Of a stretch of 6,697 nucleotides of DNA, positions 1-5,484 are shown in pieces. Under the pieces are notes generated by a model that saw only the letters and a list, made by a program, of their open reading frames with translations, was not told the DNA's origin and did no database searches. The first letter of the stretch is position 1. Every line of letters begins with the position of its first letter. The translations under genes and the position numbers were made by a program. The DNA lies in assembly GCA_021826255.1 (NCBI GenBank), contig JAKBAZ010000073.1, positions 1-6,697 of the forward strand, written 5' to 3'. The stretch is from Actinomycetes bacterium. Lineage in GTDB: Bacteria > Actinomycetota > Acidimicrobiia > Acidimicrobiales > RAAP-2.

Positions 1-161
1 TCGACATCGCGAAGGAGGACCTCGAGGAACTCCTCCGTGTCGACGTCGATGACTGGCGACGCGAGATTCCTCTGATCGAGGCGCACTACGCCCAGTTCGG
101 CGAGCGCCTTCCGTCGGCCCTCGCCGACGAGGTCACCCGTCTCGCCGAGCGCCTGGCCTAG
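1..161 (+). CDS. pckG: Phosphoenolpyruvate carboxykinase (GTP), C-terminal fragment
   Basis: The window opens inside a reading frame (first complete codon at base 3) that ends with TAG at 159-161, giving 52 residues that begin DIAKEDLEELL and end ERLA. The stretch with DDWRREIPLIEAHYAQFGERLP resembles the helical C-terminal end of GTP-dependent PEP carboxykinases, where a Trp-x-x-Glu...Ile-Glu-x-His-(Tyr/Phe)-x-x-(Phe)-Gly-(Asp/Glu)-x-Leu-Pro pattern is usual. That enzyme converts oxaloacetate and GTP to phosphoenolpyruvate, GDP and CO2 in the cytoplasm and is the common PEPCK type in Actinomycetota. The catalytic and nucleotide-binding parts lie outside the window, so the call rests on the tail alone, recalled from the family rather than searched. 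The gene converges with the membrane protein at 133-642 and their 3' ends overlap by 29 bp. There is no room for a separate terminator between them. Confidence 0.68.
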   Translation, partial: DIAKEDLEELLRVDVDDWRREIPLIEAHYAQFGERLPSALADEVTRLAERLA

Positions 162-642
162 GCAGGGTCCACCCGTCCCCCCAGGCGAGGGGCGCTCGGC
201 GCAGGGACACCACCGTGATCTCCACGCCGGCCGCCCGCTGGGCGTTCAGCATGGTGGCTCGGATGAAGCGTCGAGCGAGATAGAACAGCACCGCGGCGAG
301 GGGAATCTCCGCGAAGACCGCCGTGGCGACGGCGGTGAGAAAGTCGCTGCCCGAGCGAGCGGTGGCCATGTCGAACCACGCGTCGATGATCAGCATCGTT
401 CCGCCCACGAGAGCCGCGGGAATAGCCAACTGACGGTGACGCCAGAGGGACCAGGCGCACACCGCGAGGACCACCAACATGGCGATGTCGTAGCCGACCC
501 AGGCGAGCACCCACCCCTGGGTCCGGTAGTCAACAGGCAACTCGTAGGCGAGGTAGGGAATCCAGGCCAACAGGACGACGACTGCCGCCACCACGAGGGC
601 GATGAGCAGTCTGACTCGGCGGGTGTACGAGGCCGGATCCAC
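133..642 (-). CDS. Small four-helix integral membrane protein, actinobacterial conserved hypothetical
   Basis: This 169-residue protein starts with GTG (642-640) and ends with TGA (135-133). Four hydrophobic helices are visible at about residues 11-33, 44-67, 72-92 and 104-123. A basic patch (ARRFIR) and a polar, Arg/Pro-rich tail of about 45 residues follow, probably cytoplasmic. Short motifs WVGYDIAM (about 48-55) and DAWFDMATARSG (about 87-98) look like family signatures: I recall actinobacterial membrane proteins with a WVGFD...DAWFD pattern, but no function is known to me. The start is supported by TAGGGT ending exactly 6 nt before the GTG, consistent with leaderless transcription. The gene lies 16 nt downstream of the MFS exporter stop on the same strand, so it could be co-transcribed as well as expressed from its own promoter. 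The last part of the frame overlaps the convergent pckG-like gene. Confidence 0.8.
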   Translation of the reverse strand: MDPASYTRRVRLLIALVVAAVVVLLAWIPYLAYELPVDYRTQGWVLAWVGYDIAMLVVLAVCAWSLWRHRQLAIPAALVGGTMLIIDAWFDMATARSGSDFLTAVATAVFAEIPLAAVLFYLARRFIRATMLNAQRAAGVEITVVSLRRAPLAWGDGWTLPRPGARRDG

Positions 643-648
643 CGCTCC

Positions 649-654
649 ACCCTA
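649..654 (-). promoter_or_regulatory. -10 box (TAGGGT) of leaderless promoter for the four-helix membrane protein
   Basis: On the minus strand TAGGGT (654 to 649) is followed by the 6-nt spacer GGAGCG and then the GTG start at 642. With the usual 6-7 nt distance from -10 to transcription start, the transcript would begin at the start codon itself. No convincing -35 is seen. The box lies in the 16-bp gap after the MFS gene. A GGAG in the spacer is too close to the GTG to be an ideal ribosome binding site, so leaderless initiation is the simpler reading. Confidence 0.6.
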
Positions 655-658
655 GAAC

Positions 659-1933
659 TCAACCGAAGTGTCGAACGCGTCCGCGCAGGGCGTAGGCCAC
701 TCCCCCTAAGAGGAGCAACACGCCGAGAAACTCGTCGCCGACTCGGAAGCTGAAGGGAATCGCCACCGGCAAGAGGGCACCGACAACCCAGGCCAGTTGT
801 TGGCGAACAGCGAAACGCGCGAAGATGCGACCCTGGGCGCCGTCGGGAACGAGTCGCTGGGTAATGGAGTCGAAGCTCGGCTGAGCCGTCGCGGCCCAGA
901 CGCCGAGCCACCCCGCGAAGACGGCCTGCGCGCCTAACTCGGAGTGCTGGGACGCAATGAGGGCGCCGAGAGCGCTCAGCGACAGGGCTATCACCAGTTG
1001 CACCGACTCGGCCACGCGGGCCCGTAGTCGAGTGACGACGCCGAGACCCAGCAGAGAACCGAGCGCGCTCGCCCCGAGCACCACGCCGTACCACTCGAGA
1101 GCGGCGTGGAGTCGCCGCAAGTTGAACGCGACGAGGAACGACGCGAAGCCCACGGTGAATCTCATCAGCGCCGACGCGCTCAGACCCCACGACAGTTCGA
1201 CTCCGGCCCCCGAACTCAGCCGGGCGGGAGCGCTCTGGCGAGTTCTCCGCTCAACCTGGCTCCGCGCGAGCCGAGCACTTAACACGGTGGCCCCGGCAAA
1301 CACCGCGGACGCGACGATCAGTACCGCTCCCGCGCCCACGGTCTTCAAGATGCCGGCCCCGAGCGAGCCGGCGAGTAGTCCACTGATCGTGCCGAGAAGC
1401 GTGAGTTGGGCGTTGTAGCCCGCGAAGCCCCCACGGTCACCGCGCTCGTCACGGGGCCAACCCGAGGAGGAGACGTGACGGGAGCCCATCTCGTCGCGAC
1501 GAGCCATCTCGGGCACGAGAGTTCCTCGGGTGACCCCGTAGAGCTTGGACGAGACCAACACGAGAAAGGCCATCGGAAAGAGCCAGAGCGAACCCAGGTA
1601 CCGACTCATCAGGGCGCACACGACGACTCGAACCCCGGCCGCTAACGCCACGAGCACTCGGCGTCCGCCGGCCGCTCGGTCGATGAGCGGACCGAGCAGT
1701 GGTGACACGACGGCGAAGGGGGCGATCGTGAGAAAGAGGTAGAGCAACACCTTGGACTTGGCGGCGTCCGGGGACACGGAAAAGAAGAGTGACCCCGCGA
1801 GGGAGATCGTGACCAGAGTGTCGCCGGCCATCATCACCACGTGAACGAGCGCGAGGCGTCCGAACGCGGTGTCTTGGTCGAAGAGGTCCCGCAGCGCGGT
1901 CTGAACTAAGGGGACGAAGCCGCGTCGAGCCAC
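659..1933 (-). CDS. Major facilitator superfamily (MFS) transporter, probable efflux type
   Basis: This 424-residue protein starts with GTG (1933-1931) and ends with TGA (661-659). It has about 10-12 hydrophobic segments and no signal peptide, as expected for a plasma-membrane MFS carrier of usual length. The clearest family mark is motif A in the loop after the second helix: GPLIDRAAGGRRVLVA, about residues 81-96, matching G-x-x-x-D-R-x-G-R-R. A conserved-looking stretch SKLYGVTRGTLVPEM follows at about 129-143, as in MFS proteins of the macrolide or enterobactin exporter type. A hydrophilic, charged stretch (about 144-170) sits before the next helix. The substrate cannot be read from sequence; export of a small molecule or drug is inferred from family likeness and from the divergent ABC efflux pair. 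The start is supported by TAGGGT exactly 6 nt upstream. Upstream GTG or ATG alternatives would run into the short divergent region. Confidence 0.86.
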   Translation of the reverse strand: MARRGFVPLVQTALRDLFDQDTAFGRLALVHVVMMAGDTLVTISLAGSLFFSVSPDAAKSKVLLYLFLTIAPFAVVSPLLGPLIDRAAGGRRVLVALAAGVRVVVCALMSRYLGSLWLFPMAFLVLVSSKLYGVTRGTLVPEMARRDEMGSRHVSSSGWPRDERGDRGGFAGYNAQLTLLGTISGLLAGSLGAGILKTVGAGAVLIVASAVFAGATVLSARLARSQVERRTRQSAPARLSSGAGVELSWGLSASALMRFTVGFASFLVAFNLRRLHAALEWYGVVLGASALGSLLGLGVVTRLRARVAESVQLVIALSLSALGALIASQHSELGAQAVFAGWLGVWAATAQPSFDSITQRLVPDGAQGRIFARFAVRQQLAWVVGALLPVAIPFSFRVGDEFLGVLLLLGGVAYALRGRVRHFG

Positions 1934-1939
1934 CCTTCC

Positions 1940-1945
1940 ACCCTA
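1940..1945 (-). promoter_or_regulatory. -10 box (TAGGGT) of leaderless promoter for the MFS transporter
   Basis: On the minus strand TAGGGT (1945 to 1940) is followed by GGAAGG (6 nt) and GTG at 1933. The spacing predicts transcription starting at the start codon. The spacer could double as a purine-rich ribosome binding site, but it abuts the GTG. No clear -35 is present. This promoter lies back to back with the one for the ABC ATPase, their -10 boxes about 38 bp apart, so one DNA-bound regulator could affect both. Confidence 0.6.
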
Positions 1946-1982
1946 GGAGAGCGCGCGGACACCACTCGGAGAGATTGACCTT

Positions 1983-1988
1983 TAGGCT
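1983..1988 (+). promoter_or_regulatory. -10 box (TAGGCT) of leaderless promoter for the ABC efflux operon
   Basis: TAGGCT is followed by CGCGCC (6 nt) and GTG at 1995. The spacer has no purine-rich ribosome binding site, which makes this the cleanest leaderless case in the window. A TTGACC sits at 1975-1980, only 2 bp upstream of the -10, so it is not placed as a -35 for this hexamer. Confidence 0.62.
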
Positions 1989-1994
1989 CGCGCC

Positions 1995-2942
1995 GTGACG
2001 ACGCCAGTGATTGAGACTCACGAACTCACGAAGCGCTACGCGAACTCCGACCTCGTCGCGGTCGACCGTCTCGATCTCACGGTCTTCGAAGGCGAGATCT
2101 TCGGACTCCTCGGACCGAACGGGGCGGGTAAAACGACGACCGCCGGAATGCTCACCACTCGCGTCGTTCCCACCTCCGGTCGAGCGAGCGTTGCCGGGAT
2201 CGACGTCGTCGCCGACCCGGCACGCGCCAAGGCGGTACAGGGAGTGGTGAGTCAAGTCAACACGCTCGACCGTCAACTGACCGTCGAGGAGAATCTCTAC
2301 TTTCACGGTCGACTCTTCGGAATGAGCGCTCGTGATGCTCGCCGCGACGCCGCTACCCTCCTCGAAAGGTTCCAGCTCGGTCGCTGGGCTCGGGCCTCGG
2401 TCTACGCCCTCTCGGGCGGCATGGCGCAGCGCCTCATGGTGGCCCGGGCCATTATGCATCGGCCCACCGTCCTCTTCCTCGACGAGCCCACCGCGGGCCT
2501 GGACCCCCAGAGTCGGCTCGCCCTGTGGGAGGTGCTGAGCGAACTACACCGTGAGGGTCAGACCATCCTGCTCACGACCCACTACATGGAAGAGGCCGAC
2601 CAACTCTGTACTCGGGTCGCGATCATGGACCACGGACGGCTACTCGCTCTCGACACACCCGAGGGTTTGAAGGCGTCCACCGGTATTGACACCATCGTCA
2701 CCGTGAGCGCGAGCGGCGATCTCGAGCGTCTCGCGGAGCACTTGGCCGATCTCGACGGCGCGAGTTCGGCCCGCGTTATCGACTCGGGCGTCGAACTTCA
2801 CGTCTCTCACCGCGAGCGCGTGCTCGCGACAGTGATTGAGCGCGCCGACGCCCTCGGCGTCGAGGTTCACGACGTCGCCGTCACGTCACCCACGCTCGAG
2901 ACCGTCTTCATCTCGTTAACCGGAAAGGAACTTCGGGACTAG
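1995..2942 (+). CDS. ABC-2 type efflux transporter, ATP-binding protein (DrrA-like)
   Basis: This 315-residue cytoplasmic ATPase starts with GTG and ends with TAG (2940-2942). All nucleotide-binding motifs are intact: Walker A GPNGAGKTT (40-48), Q-loop glutamine Q87 (VVSQVNTL), signature LSGGM (139-143), Walker B VLFLDE (159-164) with catalytic E164, D-loop (about 168-171) and switch His196 (TTHYMEEAD). Length and the roughly 100-residue C-terminal extension match the daunorubicin/NodI-type branch of drug-export ATPases, in which one ATPase homodimer drives a separate ABC-2 permease. The permease gene follows at once, with its GTG sharing the last base of this TAG, so the two are almost certainly translated together. 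Expression is probably leaderless from TAGGCT at 1983. Substrate is unknown; antibiotic, lipid or polyketide export would all fit the family. Confidence 0.92.
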   Translation: MTTPVIETHELTKRYANSDLVAVDRLDLTVFEGEIFGLLGPNGAGKTTTAGMLTTRVVPTSGRASVAGIDVVADPARAKAVQGVVSQVNTLDRQLTVEENLYFHGRLFGMSARDARRDAATLLERFQLGRWARASVYALSGGMAQRLMVARAIMHRPTVLFLDEPTAGLDPQSRLALWEVLSELHREGQTILLTTHYMEEADQLCTRVAIMDHGRLLALDTPEGLKASTGIDTIVTVSASGDLERLAEHLADLDGASSARVIDSGVELHVSHRERVLATVIERADALGVEVHDVAVTSPTLETVFISLTGKELRD

Positions 2943-3790
2943 TGGCGACTACTCTTCTCTCCGCGGGAACGCGATCGCGGGCACAGACGTCGCGGGCGGC
3001 GTTCTGGGCGCTCATTCTTCGAGACGCCACGGTGATTCGTAAAGATCTCCGACTCTTTATCCTGCGCACTCTGATTCAACCCTTCCTCTTGAGCTTCGTC
3101 TTTTTGTACGTCTTCCCGAAGATCGGCCAATCGGTCGGGGGTTCGAGCGCCGAGGGCCAGTTCGCCACCACCCTGGTCGCTGGAGTCGTCGGAATCTCGA
3201 TCATGTTCCAGGGGGTTCAGTCGGTCGCGCTCAACATGGCCCAAGAGTTTGGCTTCACTCGCGAAATCGAAGACCGGGTGCAGGCCCCCTGCCCCATCTG
3301 GCTCGTCGCCCTCGAAAAGGTCATCTCCGGTGCTCTGCAGGGAATGGTGTCGGCGGCCCTGGTGTTGCCCATCGCGTCACTCGTCCACGCCCGAGGCGTC
3401 CACGCCTCTCTCACTTTGCACTGGTGGGTTCTTCTCACCCTCGTGCCCCTCGCCTGCCTCGCGATGAGTTCTCTCGGACTCGTGCTCGGCACCAGTTTCG
3501 AACCCCGAAACATCGGACTCATGTTCGGTTTCATTATCCTGCCCATCACCTTCCTCGGCGGCACGTACTACGACTTCAACCGACTCGCCCCGGTGCAGTG
3601 GGGATCCTGGCACTGGTTGCAAACCCTGGTGCTCGTGAATCCCCTGCTCTACGTGAATGAGGGGATGAGGGCGGCCTTCACGAACATCCCGCACCTGCAT
3701 CTCTACGTGATCTATCCGGTGCTACTCGCCTTCGTGGCCGGGTTTCTCACCCTGGGCCTGAAAAATTTTTCCCGCCGAGTGCTCTCCTAA
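2942..3790 (+). CDS. ABC-2 type transporter permease (DrrB-like)
   Basis: This 282-residue membrane protein ends with TAA (3788-3790). It has a basic cytoplasmic N-terminus and about six hydrophobic helices, at roughly residues 40-58, 76-98, 122-147, 161-183, 191-209 and 254-273. Features usual for ABC-2 permeases are the EIEDRVQAP stretch (108-116) after the second helix, GGTYYDFNRLAPVQW (206-220) in the last loop, and NPLLYVNEGMRAAF (233-246). Its GTG start overlaps the ATPase stop by one base, and a GGAAAGGA stretch at 2922-2929 may serve as a somewhat distant ribosome binding site, so coupled translation is likely. It should form the membrane channel of a half-transporter dimer with the product of 1995-2942. 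The export substrate is not identifiable. Confidence 0.9.
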   Translation: MATTLLSAGTRSRAQTSRAAFWALILRDATVIRKDLRLFILRTLIQPFLLSFVFLYVFPKIGQSVGGSSAEGQFATTLVAGVVGISIMFQGVQSVALNMAQEFGFTREIEDRVQAPCPIWLVALEKVISGALQGMVSAALVLPIASLVHARGVHASLTLHWWVLLTLVPLACLAMSSLGLVLGTSFEPRNIGLMFGFIILPITFLGGTYYDFNRLAPVQWGSWHWLQTLVLVNPLLYVNEGMRAAFTNIPHLHLYVIYPVLLAFVAGFLTLGLKNFSRRVLS

Positions 3791-3816
3791 TTCGAACGCC
3801 GCCACTCAGGGGCGAG

Positions 3817-3822
3817 TACGGT
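3817..3822 (+). promoter_or_regulatory. Possible -10 box (TACGGT) for the alpha/beta-hydrolase gene
   Basis: TACGGT lies 25 nt before the GTG start at 3848. With 6 nt to transcription start the mRNA would begin near G3829, leaving a leader of about 19 nt that contains the AGGAGG site. No -35 is recognised. The gene may also be reached by read-through from the ABC operon, whose last stop is 57 nt upstream. The box is weaker evidence than the leaderless ones because its position is not fixed by a start codon. Confidence 0.35.
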
Positions 3823-3836
3823 CGGCCTGAGTAACC

Positions 3837-3842
3837 AGGAGG
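3837..3842 (+). promoter_or_regulatory. Ribosome binding site AGGAGG of the hydrolase gene
   Basis: AGGAGG is separated by 5 nt (ACGTC) from the GTG at 3848 and fixes that codon as the start. It is the only canonical Shine-Dalgarno sequence at a gene start in this window. The other first genes of transcription units carry a -10 hexamer in the corresponding place. Confidence 0.75.
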
Positions 3843-3847
3843 ACGTC

Positions 3848-4783
3848 GTGGTACTCACTGACCCACTCACCACCATCGCCGTAGGCTCGTCCGAGTCCCC
3901 CGCGCGCGTCTACCTGGCCGAGACCCTCGACGGGCTCTACGCGCCCTACGCCCTTCGCACTCCCGTCGGAAAGGGCCCGTTTCCTCTCATCCTCCTCGCC
4001 TACGGCAACGGCGGAGGGGGTCTCGAGTGGTTGGAGACTCGATTAGGCACCCACGGCTACATCATGGATCGCCTTCTCGAGGCGGGTTACGCCTGCGCGT
4101 GGATGAGGTATCGCACCGAGGTCGAACTCGGGTTTCACGATGGGGGGCGACTCGTGGTCGATCGGCGCCAGGGAATGGATCTCCTTAATCGTTCGCCCCT
4201 CGAGTTTGAGGATGAACTGGCCATCGTTCGCCACGTCGCTCAACTCGACGACATCGACGCCGAGCGACTCGGGCACGTCGGCGTCAGTCACGCCGGAGAG
4301 ATGCTCTTCAAACTAGAGTCCCACTTTCCCGGGACGTTTCGCGTCGGGGTCGCCTGCGAACCCGCGAACCACGAGTTTCTCCACCTCACCACGGACGAGA
4401 CCGTGGTAATTAACGGTGAGACGCAACTACGCAACATCGAGCGAATGGTGATGCGTGACCCCCAGCGAGTCCGCGAACTTATCGACGAGCCCCTCGCGCG
4501 AGAGCGCTTGGCTCCGGTCACCCTGCCCGTCTTAGTCATGGGGCGAGACGACGACGAACTACAGGGAATCTTCCGAGTCACCTACGACGTCATGGCCGAG
4601 ATGGGCCTCGCCGCCACGTGGACGACGTACGACCACCCCCTCCACGGGTACATCTTTCCGGTGGCCGACGAGAGCGGGGTCCCGATGGTCGATCCAGTGC
4701 AAGAGCGAGCTATTAGTCAAGTCATTGAGTTCCTGGACGCCCACCTCATGTCGGACCGACAGGTCAACCCGACGCCGTACTGA
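3848..4783 (+). CDS. Alpha/beta-hydrolase-fold protein, dienelactone hydrolase/peptidase-S9-like
   Basis: This 311-residue protein has no signal peptide and starts with GTG (AGGAGG 5 nt upstream), ending with TGA. The order of elements fits an alpha/beta hydrolase. A strand FPLILLAYGNGGGG (45-58) could form the oxyanion-hole region. The nucleophile elbow is LGHVGVSHAGEM (141-152) with Ser147. A late strand LPVLVMGRDDDELQG (226-240) offers acid candidates Asp234-Asp236, and YDHPLHGYIFP (261-271) offers the catalytic His, most likely His266. The elbow reads G-V-S-H-A-G rather than strict G-x-S-x-G, with Ala149 in the last small-residue position; this is tolerated in some prolyl-oligopeptidase/DLH-like members. 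Activity is likely ester, lactone or peptide hydrolysis, but the substrate is unknown. It follows the ABC permease by 57 nt and converges with the DUF3054 gene 19 nt downstream. Confidence 0.75.
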   Translation: MVLTDPLTTIAVGSSESPARVYLAETLDGLYAPYALRTPVGKGPFPLILLAYGNGGGGLEWLETRLGTHGYIMDRLLEAGYACAWMRYRTEVELGFHDGGRLVVDRRQGMDLLNRSPLEFEDELAIVRHVAQLDDIDAERLGHVGVSHAGEMLFKLESHFPGTFRVGVACEPANHEFLHLTTDETVVINGETQLRNIERMVMRDPQRVRELIDEPLARERLAPVTLPVLVMGRDDDELQGIFRVTYDVMAEMGLAATWTTYDHPLHGYIFPVADESGVPMVDPVQERAISQVIEFLDAHLMSDRQVNPTPY

Positions 4784-4802
4784 AGGCATCGCGAGAGCCG
4801 AG

Positions 4803-5147
4803 TTACCGCTTCGCAATCCTCTGGCTGACGAGTCGCCAACCACCGAAAAAGAGGTAGAGGAACGCGCACGCCACTCCGATGAAGGCCGGTGCGGTTCCCT
4901 GACCCGCCAGAACCCTCAGCACCATACCGAGCGCCACTGTCACAACGACCACGATGGCCCCGTCCTTAAGAGACATCCCAGTTCGATGGAGAAGTCCTAA
5001 AACGGTCCAGGCACCGAGGACGCCGACGGCGAAGGGCCACCACGTCGACAGGATTCCTCCCAGAGTCTCTCCGTGATGATGACTGTGCCGACCAATGACC
5101 ACGAACACGAGGACTCCCATCAAGTCCCACCACAGTCCACGTTTCAC
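4803..5147 (-). CDS. DUF3054 family membrane protein
   Basis: This 114-residue integral membrane protein starts with GTG (5147-5145) and ends with TAA (4805-4803). Four hydrophobic helices fall at about residues 5-19, 31-53, 62-81 and 86-104. After the first helix comes a His-rich loop GRHSHHHGE (19-27), then WWPFAVG (36-42) in the second helix. The N-terminal Asp, the GR-x-(S)H loop and the PF in helix 2, together with size and four-helix layout, match the DUF3054 family, which is common in Actinomycetota and has no established function. The usual GRxSH motif is extended here by two more histidines. TAAACT ends exactly 6 nt before the GTG, giving a likely leaderless promoter. The gene stands alone, convergent with the hydrolase gene on one side and bordered on the other by the lower-GC mrr region. 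Confidence 0.82.
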   Translation of the reverse strand: MKRGLWWDLMGVLVFVVIGRHSHHHGETLGGILSTWWPFAVGVLGAWTVLGLLHRTGMSLKDGAIVVVVTVALGMVLRVLAGQGTAPAFIGVACAFLYLFFGGWRLVSQRIAKR

Positions 5148-5153
5148 GGTAGG

Positions 5154-5159
5154 AGTTTA
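5154..5159 (-). promoter_or_regulatory. -10 box (TAAACT) of leaderless promoter for the DUF3054 gene
   Basis: On the minus strand TAAACT (5159 to 5154) is followed by CCTACC (6 nt) and GTG at 5147. The spacer contains no ribosome binding site, so the transcript probably starts on the GTG. No -35 is evident. Confidence 0.6.
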
Positions 5160-5216
5160 GAGAGTCGGCTTCGCAAATCGCGAGTTGGTACGTGATCAGC
5201 AACGTCGTGCTAACTC

Positions 5217-5244
5217 AGAAGGTGGCACCAGAAAGTTACCTTCT
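5217..5244. repeat. 7-bp perfect inverted repeat AGAAGGT/ACCTTCT
   Basis: AGAAGGT (5217-5223) and ACCTTCT (5238-5244) are perfect reverse complements separated by 14 bp. The centre-to-centre distance is 21 bp, about two helical turns, as would suit a dimeric DNA-binding protein. It lies about 230 bp upstream of the mrr -10 box and about 60 bp upstream of the DUF3054 promoter, so a regulatory role is only a possibility. A 7-bp match can arise by chance. Confidence 0.3.
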
Positions 5245-5471
5245 CATTGAGATGAAGTTAGTTCTTCGTGCGAGGTCCTTCACGAATCACCGCTCTTGGA
5301 AAGGTGGCGCACTCAGCGACGCAGCAATGGGTCGTCGAACAAAATTTCGTAGGAAATGGCCCGGCGCATGGATTGAGCATCTAATCAGGTTCTGAGCTCA
5401 ACAAGTGCGGTGGAAACGTCGCCTGGGAAAGCCACCGTCTCTGTGAAACCCGAGGCGGCTCAAGGCTCCTA

Positions 5472-5477
5472 TAGGGT
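5472..5477 (+). promoter_or_regulatory. -10 box (TAGGGT) of probable leaderless mrr promoter
   Basis: TAGGGT is followed by TCCATTC (7 nt) and then ATG at 5485, so transcription would begin on or next to the A of the start codon. The hexamer is the same as that used by two host genes in this window. It lies inside the longer reading frame that opens with GTG at 5410, so it supports the shorter protein. Confidence 0.55.
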
Positions 5478-5484
5478 TCCATTC

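Larger units (their letters stand above)
5148..5484. other. 337-bp intergenic region between the DUF3054 and mrr genes
   Basis: The region holds the DUF3054 promoter (5154-5159, minus), a 7-bp inverted repeat (5217-5244) and the likely mrr -10 box (5472-5477, plus). A 67-codon plus-strand frame at 5192-5395 begins with GTG and ends with TGA but has no promoter-like hexamer or ribosome binding site in place and no recognisable protein motif, so I do not call it a gene. Composition shifts here from GC-rich to more balanced, so it probably contains the left edge of the acquired segment. No RNA gene, transposase remnant or terminator was recognised. Confidence 0.5.

Noticed and set aside
390..1190. 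Minus-strand frame of 266 codons overlapping the membrane protein and MFS genes
   Set aside because: Arg/Ser/Pro-rich translation typical of an out-of-frame GC-rich gene. The real genes in the other frame have clear helices, motif A and promoters.
1975..1980. TTGACC as a -35 box for the ABC operon
   Set aside because: It ends only 2 bp before the -10 hexamer, so it cannot act as the -35 for that promoter.
1449..2459. Long minus-strand frame of 336 codons across the MFS gene, the divergent promoter and the ABC ATPase
   Set aside because: It is a shadow frame of GC-rich genes: it crosses both well-supported genes and the promoter region, and its protein is low-complexity Arg/Gly/Ser-rich with no domain.
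3781..3816. Possible terminator hairpin after the ABC permease (CGCC...GGCG)
   Set aside because: Only about 4 bp of stem and no T-run after it.
5340..5372. Possible att-like repeat of the tRNA 3' end (CGTAGG...GGCCCGG versus the tRNA region at 6571-6590)
   Set aside because: Only scattered similarity with gaps. No uninterrupted match long enough to be an attachment site.
5192..5395. 67-residue plus-strand frame (GTG start, TGA stop) between DUF3054 and mrr
   Set aside because: No TANNNT hexamer or ribosome binding site at the right distance, no recognisable motif, and it spans the inverted repeat. Open length is unremarkable for this composition.
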